Assembly: GCF_005116645.1 (NCBI RefSeq)
Contig: NZ_SWCM01000015.1
Span: 1 to 64,000, forward strand
Origin: Desulfopila sp. IMCC35006
GTDB lineage: Bacteria > Desulfobacterota > Desulfobulbia > Desulfobulbales > Desulfocapsaceae
Reading direction: 5' to 3'
DNA: 64,000 nt
Part shown: piece by piece, positions 56,197 to 64,000 of the stretch
Numbering within the stretch: position 1 is the stretch's first letter
How the letters are laid out: the number at the start of each line of letters is the position of its first letter
Program-made: the position numbers and the translations under genes
The notes under the pieces: model-generated
Databases searched by the model: none
Seen by the model: the letters and a program-made list of their open reading frames with translations, nothing else
What the model was told of the DNA's origin: nothing

Positions 56197-57150
56197 CTAA
56201 CGATGGCCACCGGTGAAACTGATTTCTTTAATGTGGCTGATTTTATATCTTATTTTTTGTCGGATGATCCGGTCGTATTTTTCGACAAAACCACCAATCG
56301 GTCCAAAGAGATCGTAACAGCTCAATTTTGTTTCGCCATCGCCCTTATGGTCCCAGGGTTTCCACTGATTAAGAAGCGATCCAATGCGTGCTTCATCATA
56401 GCGGTCTTCAAATAGTTGGACACGGTTTCTGACAAAACGTGGTGTTTGTAGCGCTTTCAGGCGATTGTAATTGCTGGCGGAGGCATAATCGGTTTGGTCT
56501 TTGACCAGCGGATTTATGAAGGGAACGACAGCGCCACACAAGTAACAATATCGATCGGTTTGATCCGAGAAAAAATCAGGATCCTTGTTCCACCATCCCT
56601 CCTCAATAGGCTTTCCTCCAGGCCCATCAAACAGGATATCCAGCGCTGCGGCAATCTCACAGGAAAAGCATCCCTGCGGATTAATCGACGCACTCCATCT
56701 CTGATCAACCCAACAATTATCAATCAGGCGCGCGGCAAGCGTCCGGTCTGGCACCACATCCTTTACCGCCACCAACATGGGATGATGTTTCTGGTAAGCA
56801 TTTAGGTGCTTGTTCACATGTACGGCCGATCCAAAAGTTTTCTTGATAATCGCTTTATACTTATCCCACTTATAGCCAGCGGTATGAATATCGCGTTGTT
56901 CCTTAGGCACCTTTTTTTGCAGGAGTTTGCAGATCTCTTCAAATTGTGGGTGCTTGGTCGGTTCACCGCCCATGATGCCGATACTGTGCGGATAGCCTTT
57001 CAGAGAGTCAATGGCTTTTTCGATCGTTTCCAGATCCATGTAGTAGGGTTTCTTATGGTGTCCGATAAATCGCGTGCAATTGGCGCACTCATTGTGACAG
57101 TCATTGGTGATTTCGATCTGGATGGTGAGTTTATCCCTGACGGCTTTCAT
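56197..57150 (-). CDS. Radical SAM protein with C-terminal cysteine motifs
   Basis: 317 residues. The radical SAM cluster motif is CX3CX2C at Cys18, Cys22 and Cys25 (NDCHNECANCTRF), followed by GIMGGEPTKHP at about 58-68 for S-adenosylmethionine binding. Additional cysteines (DNCWVDQRW, PQGCFSCEIAAA, YCYLCGAV) suggest a SPASM-like auxiliary iron-sulfur site. No partner gene or precursor peptide is visible. It is flanked by two decayed IS630 copies in a region otherwise holding secreted-protein genes, which suggests transfer. The substrate is unknown. No clear Shine-Dalgarno is present before the ATG. Confidence 0.85.
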   Translation of the reverse strand: MKAVRDKLTIQIEITNDCHNECANCTRFIGHHKKPYYMDLETIEKAIDSLKGYPHSIGIMGGEPTKHPQFEEICKLLQKKVPKEQRDIHTAGYKWDKYKAIIKKTFGSAVHVNKHLNAYQKHHPMLVAVKDVVPDRTLAARLIDNCWVDQRWSASINPQGCFSCEIAAALDILFDGPGGKPIEEGWWNKDPDFFSDQTDRYCYLCGAVVPFINPLVKDQTDYASASNYNRLKALQTPRFVRNRVQLFEDRYDEARIGSLLNQWKPWDHKGDGETKLSCYDLFGPIGGFVEKYDRIIRQKIRYKISHIKEISFTGGHR

Positions 57151-57664
57151 GATTATGCTTTTTGGCGATAAGTAGTTGGTATCTAAAGCTACCCAAAAAA
57201 AATGGGCCTCCAGTCAAAATTTGTCAATCGCAGTCGCTTCAAGCTATCTTTTAATGTTAGATTTTGCAACTTCTTTTGCTGACCATAACAACAAAGAACA
57301 TTCTTCAAAATCGGTCTTATAGGGAATTTCCTTGCGAAAATTACAGAATTAACCTTTTTTGGGCAACGCTACTTCGTAGCCGACAATCAAGGTGTCTGTA
57401 CATCGATAGCAGGCTCTTCATACTCCGGCCGGTCGTCATCATAAGACTCGCTCAAAAACTCTTTTCGCTTTTCTTCGGTGATGGAAGTGGTCCTCGCTTC
57501 TGTTCTTGCACTTGAAATAGCCCAAGATACTCCATTACCCTCTATGCTTTTTCATCATATTGCCCGATTAAATGTTCGTGTGTTTTCGGCAAGCCTGCCA
57601 TGAACTCATAACCTCCACCCGCTACAATAGCTGTCCTTCAAGCAATTTCAGGAGGAGACGATCG
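57151..57664. other. Gene-free region upstream of the radical SAM gene
   Basis: 514 bases with no supportable frame. It should contain the promoter of the minus-strand radical SAM gene, but I see no sigma-54-type site or clear -35/-10 pair. I also found no small frame resembling a RiPP precursor. Confidence 0.4.
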
Positions 57665-57845
57665 ATGGAACATCTGATACTTGCCGAAGTTAAAACGAAG
57701 TTTGCAGCCTGGCGTAAAAAGAAGCAAGACCGTAAACCGATCCCTGAGCAGCTTTGGGATTCGGCCGTATCGCTCGTCAGGAGATATTCCATATACAAAA
57801 TATCTAAAGCACTGGATCTTTGCTACTACACAACTCTTTAAAAAC
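57665..57845 (+). pseudogene. IS-associated helix-turn-helix ORF, broken
   Basis: The frame reads MEHLILAEVKTKFAAWRKKK and QLWDSAVSLVRRYSIYKISK, then a frameshift to FKNGLEPSES. Small proteins of this pattern accompany some IS elements (helix-turn-helix accessory ORFs) in proteobacteria, but I cannot name the element. It stands directly before the IS630 remnant B. Confidence 0.45.
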
Positions 57846-57869
57846 GGTCTGGAACCATCGGAGTCGTGA

Positions 57870-58205
57870 GCCCTGATTGTATTTATACGCATAGTGCTCG
57901 ATGACCACTCAACCCACGTTTCAAAAGAAACCATGGAATTTCTCGGATCCAGGCCAGGCAGGTTGTTATATGTTCATACTCGCAAGCGTGGATCATGGTT
58001 GAATTTGGTCAAAACAGCATTCTCTCAAATGGTTCGATCATTTTTGAGGTATATTCGGGGGGCATTAAAGGCAGAATTACGAGAGCGTATTCTTAACGGA
58101 ATCGACGAAATGAATTTTGCTCCCGTAATTTATCGCTGGAAAAAATTCGATCGATCTCGATTTGACTTAGATGTAAATATTTTATTGAAAGGAAATACTA
58201 ATTAG
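57870..58205 (+). pseudogene. IS630-type transposase remnant B (C-terminal half)
   Basis: The frame encodes IRIVLDDHSTHVSKETMEFL, LLYVHTRKRGSWLNLVKTAF and the end FAPVIYRWKKFDRSRFDLD. These are the second Asp and Glu regions of an IS630 DDE transposase, although the usual His-Ser-Trp-x-x-x-x-Glu Glu is replaced by Lys (LVKTAF). The N-terminal half is missing. The last 60 bases are closely similar to the end of remnant A. Confidence 0.75.
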
Positions 58206-58239
58206 GATAATGGCGTGATAAAGATTTAGCCTAACTGGT

Positions 58240-58310
58240 CCCAGTAAAACCCCGGTCTCATCGGTATAGTGGTTATAGTCCGACAAGACTTCGATTTTGG
58301 TTTTACTGGG
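58240..58310. repeat. Degraded copy of the long hairpin
   Basis: It matches the hairpin at 52851-52927, but the first arm has lost six bases and has further changes, while the second arm (58280-58310) is nearly intact. It lies about 130 bases after the stop of the second PKD/DUF4082 gene, the same position as the first copy. Confidence 0.8.
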
Positions 58311-58442
58311 AGTTTTGATTAGATTTTCAATTACTTGCCTTCTTTTTTCTCAATCTAGAATATTCCTTAATATGAACGTTTGTTATAGACGGGAAAATAT
58401 ATACCCGGCACCCCAGTCTTCCATTGCTGGCAGAACCCTGGT

Positions 58443-60113
58443 CTAAGGGGTGAACACCACATCAACCCAGTAATTAGAGGCATTCCAGGTTTGATTAGGA
58501 AATCCACTATTTCCATAAAGATAGACACCATTGCCGCCACTTTCACTATCGGTCAATGCTCGCAGGAGCGGGTTATCAAAACCGGAACCATCAAAATAGC
58601 CTGTGTCAACCGAGTAGTGCCCTACATTGGTGTGATATGATGCTACATATGTGGTGTTGGCGGAGATAGGAACCGGTGTGGGCAGGCTCATCTCTTGCCA
58701 ACCTGAACGAGTCTCGTTGGTAAAAATTACACTGGCCAGCAAACTGCCACGGGCGCTCCACAGGTTACCCACATGAGTACCCGTATTTTCTGCTGCCTTG
58801 TAAAACCGAAGGGCGGTAATAAATCCGTCAATACTGCTCTTAAACTTAACGCCCAACTCCACCGCACCGGTATCAGCAGCAGATAAGGTCGCCGGGATAT
58901 AGGAATCGTCCCACAGTTGGGCCGAGGTAGTAGCTACCGGCAAAGTGGTTGTGAACGTAACATCAACCCAGTAATTAGTGGCATTCCAGGTTTGATTAGG
59001 AAATCCACCTGCTCCGTAAAGATAGACACCATTGCCGCCACTTTCACTATTGGTCAAAGCCCTCAGGAGAGGTTTGTCAAAACCGGAGCCATTAAAATAG
59101 CCTGCATCATACGAATAATATCCCGTATTAGTGTGGTAGGATGACACATAGGTCGTGTTGGCCGTGATTGCCACTGGCTCTGGAAATGCCTGGTACTGCC
59201 ACCCGGAGGCGGTCTCGTTGGCAAAAGTCACGCTGGCCAGTAACTTCCCGCTCGCAGTCCATAAATTTCCGAGGTGAATACCGGTGTTGCCTGGCCCTTT
59301 GTAGAAACGAATTCCCGTAATGTATCCGTCTACCGAACTTTGGAACTTCATTCCTAACTCCACAGCACTGGTATCATTAGCAGTAAGAATCGTAGGAATG
59401 ACCATTTCATCCCAGATACTGGTCATATCGGCTACGTTACCTGCACTGGGTTTAGGAAGGGTCGTGTTGTCTCCTGTTACGTCAATCGGGTTTTGGTTTG
59501 CGGGGGCAGATCCAATCACGACAATGGGGGTGCTGACTTTATTAGACAGACCCCTGTTATCGACAACGGTGAGTTGGGTATAATATGTTCCTGCAGTCGT
59601 GAAGGTGTGGGATGTGGTTGCTCCAGTAGCTTGGGAACCGTCTCCAAAACTCCAATCGTAACTCACTATCCGCCAATTGGGAGTTGTGGAAGACGTCCCA
59701 TCAAAGGTCACCTTCAACGGGGCATTGCCTGCGGCCGTTGAGGAAGAGAGTATTGCAATCGGTGATGTCGACGAGGTTGGGGCCGGAGTAGGTGTTCCAG
59801 TCACTGATGCTATGGTAAATGGAAAAGATGGCGATGGCGGGCTTTCTGCACCGTTGGCATAATATGCTGTGAGAGAGAAATCGAATGAACCCGCTTCTGA
59901 GGGAAATTGGCAGGATATTTTCGATACGTTTGGGTCGTTTGTTGCACACACCTGGACGTTTTCCTTGTACAATTTATAGCCGACAAGCTGGTTTGCCAGA
60001 TAGTCTGGGGCCGTGAAGGAAAATTCTATATCCACGGTGCACGTCTCAGCAGCAATTAAACTGGTAGGAGCGATTAATAGTGTAAGTAAAAGAAATAGCA
60101 GTTTGTTTTTCAT
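58443..60113 (-). CDS. Secreted PKD protein with two DUF4082 domains
   Basis: 556 residues. A signal peptide (KNKLLFLLLTLLIAPTSLIA) is followed by the same Fn3-like segment as the 731-residue paralogue, one PKD domain (about 115-200; VSYDWSFGDGSQATGATTSH) and two DUF4082 domains (about 230-390 and 400-556; TSIWDEMVIPTILTANDTSA and AQLWDDSYIPATLSAADTGA). Compared with the paralogue the lectin-like middle is absent and the DUF4082 is doubled. The DNA of shared parts is nearly identical in long runs, pointing to duplication with recent gene conversion. It is probably an extracellular carbohydrate-binding protein. A consensus sigma-54-type site lies upstream. Confidence 0.85.
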   Translation of the reverse strand: MKNKLLFLLLTLLIAPTSLIAAETCTVDIEFSFTAPDYLANQLVGYKLYKENVQVCATNDPNVSKISCQFPSEAGSFDFSLTAYYANGAESPPSPSFPFTIASVTGTPTPAPTSSTSPIAILSSSTAAGNAPLKVTFDGTSSTTPNWRIVSYDWSFGDGSQATGATTSHTFTTAGTYYTQLTVVDNRGLSNKVSTPIVVIGSAPANQNPIDVTGDNTTLPKPSAGNVADMTSIWDEMVIPTILTANDTSAVELGMKFQSSVDGYITGIRFYKGPGNTGIHLGNLWTASGKLLASVTFANETASGWQYQAFPEPVAITANTTYVSSYHTNTGYYSYDAGYFNGSGFDKPLLRALTNSESGGNGVYLYGAGGFPNQTWNATNYWVDVTFTTTLPVATTSAQLWDDSYIPATLSAADTGAVELGVKFKSSIDGFITALRFYKAAENTGTHVGNLWSARGSLLASVIFTNETRSGWQEMSLPTPVPISANTTYVASYHTNVGHYSVDTGYFDGSGFDNPLLRALTDSESGGNGVYLYGNSGFPNQTWNASNYWVDVVFTP

Positions 60114-60334
60114 TTTTTAACCCGTAAAATTGCTAATTGAGCGAAGTAAATAAATCTCTTCCTTCTCAGAAGGATAAATTATTTAATCTTCGCCGGTTAT
60201 CGTTGTCTCTACCTGATGTCCAAATGTAAATTTTTGCCAGATTTTTCCACTCACAGCAGAGACTCGTTTTCATGATATTAATTTCCAAATCATATAAACC
60301 TTATTGAAAATATTTCTTAAGTCACGTGTGCTTA

Positions 60335-60350
60335 AGCAAGGGGTGTGCCA
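60335..60350 (-). promoter_or_regulatory. Sigma-54-type promoter, consensus match
   Basis: On the minus strand TGGCACACCCCTTGCT matches TGGCAC-N5-TTGCT exactly, with GG and GC ten bases apart. The predicted transcription start near 60324 leaves a leader of about 210 nt before the ATG at 60113. The rest of 60114-60709 holds no gene. Confidence 0.8.
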
Positions 60351-60709
60351 TGGAGGGTGTGATATATTTAGTTGTCGTTGCAGGTAGATAGAATTCTCTC
60401 GGAAGTCTTCCTCCATTTATGCTGTCAGGAAAGTGCAAAAAATGCGCGCCTAGGTTGCAATGTTTTCACACTCGGTTCAATAGAACCATTCTCCCTCTAT
60501 TCTGTATTGGTGAAGGTTTACATTTATTCCGCAATGGACGTGGTCATGCGATACTCGTTATAAAAGAATTTGGATGAGAAGGTCATTCACAGAATTGAGA
60601 AGAAAGCCATTGTAAATATTAAAAGAAATAAAATGAAACATGTTGTCAATGTGTTCTGTTTCTGGGTAATATTCACCTCTTGCAGATGTCCTTCAACTAT
60701 CATTTTACT

Positions 60710-61036
60710 ATGAATAGAAACGACAAGAAGATTTTCAGCTTTCAACAGGTACTGCTCAAAATTTTAGCAATTATATATCGATTATCTGATGAGATCGTTG
60801 GCCTACACGGTGTTCGGCACCCAGTTACTTCAGCTGATATTTCCGCAGTTATACCTCAGCCGTCATTTGAGGAATCGACTCGTGACGGATTTGGAGTTGG
60901 TGCAGTTGACAGTTTTGATGCAGAGATAACTCAGTGGCAGATTGTGCATCAAATACCCGTGGGCAAAAACTCTGCGAATATCTTGCCGACCGACCTCAGC
61001 TCAGCAGTAGCTATATATAAAGAGATGCTTTTGTAA
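60710..61036 (+). pseudogene. N-terminal moeA fragment
   Basis: About 108 residues from the ATG at 60710. FSFQQVLLKILAIIYRLSDE and IPQPSFEESTRDGFGVGAVD match the N-terminus of the intact moeA at 62138 (LSFRQAKQAILATIHPLPSQ; ISLPSYDESTRDGFVIRVIG). The frame then diverges and stops at 61036, without the MPT-binding and C-terminal domains. It is a decayed partial duplicate. Confidence 0.75.
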
Positions 61037-61120
61037 ATCAGATACTTCACTTGCGGCGTTGTCTAAATGTTTTTATCATCACAACGTCTTTTAATATGTT
61101 GAAATGGTAAGAAAAATATC

Positions 61121-62113
61121 TTGCAGGGGATAAAACTGGTGGGAAATTGGTTAGGATCAGGGAATACTGATAGCTATAATTATCTGTTCAGAATGTGGCG
61201 CCGATGGTTTGTGGTTATCTTGTTGCTTGTATTCCCCTTTTTTTTTATTGGAGGAGCAGATTATTACGACCCACGATCAGTGAAAGAATTTTGGAACCTT
61301 GGCCATTTGTTCTTTTTTGCCATGTTCGCTCTTGTGCTTGACAGCTACTGGTGGGCACAAAATAGATCGATTTTTTTTAGAATCCTTTTCACGTTTTTCA
61401 TATTGTTGTTTGTTGGTGTCGGTATCGAGTTAATTCAACTAAACATTACAAGCCGATCTTGCTCCTTGAGTGATGTTGTCAGAGACCTGTCGGGGGGAGC
61501 GATAGTGCTGTTTTGGAAAGCGAGTCGCCGACAGCCGCCTTTACAAGCGATCCTGAGTGGATTTTTGCTGATTATTATTGTGAGTTACAATTTTGCTCCA
61601 TTATTGCTTGCTCTCACTGATGAATATCGAAGCTACAAAGCGTTTCCTTTGCTTGCCGGATTTGAGTGCGAGGCCGAATTCCGTCGGTGGACAAGTGGTC
61701 CTGGGGTCGGTTTCCACAGGGTGTCTGCACCACGATTGCAAGGTGGATATTCGGGTCAAATTACCCTGACAACCGATAAGTATTCTGGTGTGTCACTTGA
61801 TCATTTTCCCAGAGACTGGAGTGGTAAAAGAGGTCTGGCCTTTAGTGTGTTTAATCCAGGGCGGCAGATTGTCTTGCATTATCGTGTACATGATTCTCAG
61901 CATAATGTTACGGAGCAACGCTTTACAGATCGTTATAACGGGAAGACTGTTCTGGAACACGGCTGGAATGAAATTATTATTCCTATGGCAGATATTATAA
62001 ATGGGCTCAAAGGCCGTAAAATGGATATCACAAAAATCAGTGGCTTTGGCATTTTTGTGATGAACCAAAATGAACGGCGTATTTTGTTTTTAGATAATGT
62101 CCGCTTATTATAA
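61121..62113 (+). CDS. VanZ-like membrane protein with C-terminal beta-sandwich domain
   Basis: 330 residues from a TTG; an ATG at 61193 (residue 25) is an equally plausible start and neither has a good Shine-Dalgarno. Residues about 25-160 hold four membrane helices with VanZ-family features (NLGHLFFFAMFALVLDSYWW, VGVGIELIQLNITSRSCSLS then DVVRDLSGGAI). Residues about 175-330, after one more helix, form a soluble domain with FECEAEFRRW and FGIFVMNQNERRILFLDNVR, resembling CIA30-type carbohydrate-binding domains. VanZ-like proteins accompany exosortase and polysaccharide loci; the function is unknown. It ends 24 bases before moeA. Confidence 0.75.
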   Translation: MQGIKLVGNWLGSGNTDSYNYLFRMWRRWFVVILLLVFPFFFIGGADYYDPRSVKEFWNLGHLFFFAMFALVLDSYWWAQNRSIFFRILFTFFILLFVGVGIELIQLNITSRSCSLSDVVRDLSGGAIVLFWKASRRQPPLQAILSGFLLIIIVSYNFAPLLLALTDEYRSYKAFPLLAGFECEAEFRRWTSGPGVGFHRVSAPRLQGGYSGQITLTTDKYSGVSLDHFPRDWSGKRGLAFSVFNPGRQIVLHYRVHDSQHNVTEQRFTDRYNGKTVLEHGWNEIIIPMADIINGLKGRKMDITKISGFGIFVMNQNERRILFLDNVRLL

Positions 62114-62137
62114 AGCGCTACTGACTATCGTGTTATT

Positions 62138-63376
62138 ATGAACGGAAACGAAAAGAACTCTCTCAGTTTTCGACAGGCAAAGCAGGCAATTTTAGCGACA
62201 ATTCATCCTTTGCCGAGTCAAATCGTTGGTCTCAATGAGGGTCAGAAGCGAATCACCTCATCTGATGTTCCGGCAATCATATCTCTGCCGTCATATGATG
62301 AATCGACCCGTGACGGATTTGTTATCCGCGTAATTGGCGGTTGCGGGCAAAAAATAGATCAATATCAGGTTGTGCATGAGATTCCCGCCGGCAAACCATG
62401 CGGAGGCATGATATTGCCAGGCACCGCCTGCAGGATTATGACTGGAGGGTGTGTGCCGGAGGGGGGAACCCGCGTTGTCCCATTTGAGGACTGTGTTGAA
62501 CAAGATGGTTTTGTCTGTGTTCCTGGACGGTTGTTGCAGACCAGAACAACATTTATCCGCAAAATCGGCAGCGAAATAACGCAGGGTGAAAGCCTTGTCG
62601 CCGCTGGCGAAGCGCTGCAGTCAGGTCATCTCGCCTTACTGGCGTCATGTGGCATACAGGCTGTTTCGGTGAGCTGCAGACCTGTGGTCGGTTATGTCTG
62701 TACTGGCAGTGAGCTCATCTCCGGGACCGAGGAGTTGGCAAGTGGTCAGAAGGTTTCGTCCAATTCGTTTCTCCTGAGAGGTCTGATTGCTTCGGCAGGT
62801 GGTTGCCCGGAAGATATGGGTATAATACGTGATAATGCCCAGGATCTTTTTGAACTCTTTGCTAAAGTGGCCGCAGATACGCACCTCGATGCGATGATTA
62901 CAACCGGGGGGATGGGGCCTGGAAAATACGATCTGGTTGAAAGGGCTTTTGTCGAGGCCGGCGGAAAGGTAATTTTTAATGCGATTGCAATGCGGCCGGG
63001 GAAATCCTTTCTCTTTGGCATCCTGGGGCGGACTCTTTGTTTTGGTCTGCCTGGTCCACCTCATGCCGTGCGAACCCTCCTTAATGAATTGATCGGACCG
63101 GCGTTATATGCTATGCAGGGTGTAACAGATATTTGGCCCAAAAAAGTGCAGGCACATTTGCAGCATGCCATCAGCATGAAACGAAATGATGTGCTGCACC
63201 TGAAGGATGGCATGCTAACTGTGGCGGCGGGGAGATGTTTCGTTCGTTTTGCCGAACGGCTGGAAATGGGCAACTGTTTCATTGTCCTGCCGCCGGGACA
63301 AACACATCATCCTGAAGGTGACCTGGTTGAAGTGCATTTAGCTCTTGATCAGTGTGCCGGATTGCGGGAAGGGTAA
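62138..63376 (+). CDS. moeA: Molybdopterin molybdenumtransferase
   Basis: 412 residues, normal length. The N-terminal domain includes DESTRDGFVIRVIGG and a conserved CRIMTGGCVPEGGTRVVPFE. The molybdopterin-binding domain (about 175-310) has GYVCTGSELISG, TTGGMGPGKYDLVERAF and the catalytic-site loop FGLPGPPHAVRTLLN; MoeA_C closes the chain. It inserts molybdate into adenylylated molybdopterin to form the molybdenum cofactor in the cytoplasm. Partner genes are not in the window. It is preceded by a VanZ-like gene and converges with mutM ten bases after its stop. Confidence 0.92.
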   Translation: MNGNEKNSLSFRQAKQAILATIHPLPSQIVGLNEGQKRITSSDVPAIISLPSYDESTRDGFVIRVIGGCGQKIDQYQVVHEIPAGKPCGGMILPGTACRIMTGGCVPEGGTRVVPFEDCVEQDGFVCVPGRLLQTRTTFIRKIGSEITQGESLVAAGEALQSGHLALLASCGIQAVSVSCRPVVGYVCTGSELISGTEELASGQKVSSNSFLLRGLIASAGGCPEDMGIIRDNAQDLFELFAKVAADTHLDAMITTGGMGPGKYDLVERAFVEAGGKVIFNAIAMRPGKSFLFGILGRTLCFGLPGPPHAVRTLLNELIGPALYAMQGVTDIWPKKVQAHLQHAISMKRNDVLHLKDGMLTVAAGRCFVRFAERLEMGNCFIVLPPGQTHHPEGDLVEVHLALDQCAGLREG

Positions 63377-63385
63377 CCGAGATGC

Positions 63386-64000
63386 TTACTTCTGGCATTT
63401 CGAGCAAAAGTAGCTGGCGCGCCCACCAATTGTTTGTTTCTCGATCTTATCGGAACATACGATGCACGTTTCTCCCGCCCGGCCATATACTTTAAAATTG
63501 ATCTGAAAATATCCCCGCTGCTGGCTGGCATTGAGGAAGTCGCTGATGGTTGATCCGCCGCATTCGATGGCGTAACCCAAAACCCTGCGCACTTCAGTCA
63601 CCAGGCGGTCCCATTCTTTCAGGGTGAGGGTCTGTACCTTTCTTGTTGGCCGTATGCCCGCGGCAAAAAGGCTCTCGTTGGCGTAAATATTGCCGATTCC
63701 AGCGACGTTTTGATTGGTCATGATAAACAGTTTGACGGCCAGGCTCTTGCCTTTGGCGAGTGCGTGCAGATATCTGGCGGAAAACTGATCGCTGAACGGT
63801 TCCGGGCCGGCTGTCTTGAAGATCGTTTCTTCTCTGTTGGCCACTTCCTCCGGGGTGAGCAATCGGATGGAGCCGAAGCGACGGCTGTCGTTGTAGCGAA
63901 GTTCCGTGCCGTTATCGAGGGACCACCACACATGGTCATGTTTGGCGTGCCTGGTTGAAGGTGGAAATATTCCCAGGTTTCCGGTCATTCCCAGATGGAT
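63386..64000 (-). CDS. mutM: Formamidopyrimidine-DNA glycosylase, partial at the window edge
   Basis: The 3' part of the gene; the frame continues past 64000 (HLGMTGNLGIFP at the edge). The visible part contains NDSRRFGSI, the helix-two-turn-helix motif NQNVAGIGNIYANESLFAAG that contacts DNA, and the C-terminal zinc finger CIVCSDKIEKQTIGGRASYF then CSKC, with four Cys. It removes oxidised purines such as 8-oxoguanine. The catalytic N-terminal Pro-Glu lies outside the window. It converges with moeA. Confidence 0.93.
   Translation of the reverse strand: MHLGMTGNLGIFPPSTRHAKHDHVWWSLDNGTELRYNDSRRFGSIRLLTPEEVANREETIFKTAGPEPFSDQFSARYLHALAKGKSLAVKLFIMTNQNVAGIGNIYANESLFAAGIRPTRKVQTLTLKEWDRLVTEVRRVLGYAIECGGSTISDFLNASQQRGYFQINFKVYGRAGETCIVCSDKIEKQTIGGRASYFCSKCQK

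Overview
The window looks like the chromosome of a Gram-negative, probably deltaproteobacterial (Desulfobacterota-type) organism with moderate to low GC. The basis is a PEP-CTERM (exosortase-sorted) surface protein, several sigma-54-type promoters in front of secreted-protein genes, a long exopolysaccharide/O-antigen locus, a DUF362 + CapK-type adenylating gene set, and heavy insertion-sequence (IS) load. The assignment is an inference; there is no rRNA or tRNA gene to anchor it.

Layout. 1-5.9 kb: a large secreted Ig-repeat protein with a lyase-like C-terminus (929-3517), its terminator, a PEP-CTERM protein (4460-5137) and a tandem copy that lost both its signal peptide and its sorting signal (5279-5797). 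5.9-9.6 kb: a minus-strand operon DUF362 - glycosyltransferase - CapK-like ligase. 9.9-26 kb: an IS-rich stretch holding three IS630-type elements (one with a frameshifted transposase), an IS701 remnant, IS1182, two IS66 elements (one carrying a DruA/DUF4338 gene) and an IS4/ISNCY-like transposase. Interspersed are surviving polysaccharide genes: two serine-acetyltransferase-like hexapeptide enzymes, a Wzy/WaaL-type polymerase/ligase whose 3' end is replaced by IS66 sequence, and a second CapK-like gene.

26.8-41.6 kb: the core minus-strand polysaccharide locus. It is read from a UDP-GlcNAc 2-epimerase through a DegT aminotransferase, a dehydrogenase-acetyltransferase fusion, an epimerase, a FAD amine-oxidase-like protein, a GtrB/ArnC-like glycosyltransferase, an SMR-like flippase, glycosyltransferases, a FemAB/CelD-like protein and a polysaccharide deacetylase. 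The set 2-epimerase + aminotransferase + dehydrogenase + N-acetyltransferase matches the route to a UDP-2,3-diacetamido-uronic acid (Wbp-type); the UDP-GlcNAc 6-dehydrogenase is not in the window. 42.2-46.3 kb: a Wzx flippase, a GT2 glycosyltransferase and an ArnT/PMT-like membrane glycosyltransferase.

46.6-60.1 kb: three large secreted proteins. One has 1853 residues with IPT/TIG, Big2 and concanavalin-like repeats; the other two are PKD/DUF4082 paralogues. Each is preceded by a GG-N10-GC (sigma-54-type) site. Between the two paralogues sits a radical SAM gene flanked by decayed IS630 copies. 60.7-64 kb: a broken moeA fragment, a VanZ-like membrane protein, intact moeA and the C-terminal part of mutM, which runs off the window.

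Together the genes suggest an exopolysaccharide/surface-matrix locus in which polymer synthesis, export and secreted matrix proteins are encoded side by side, with parts of the locus being broken up by IS activity.
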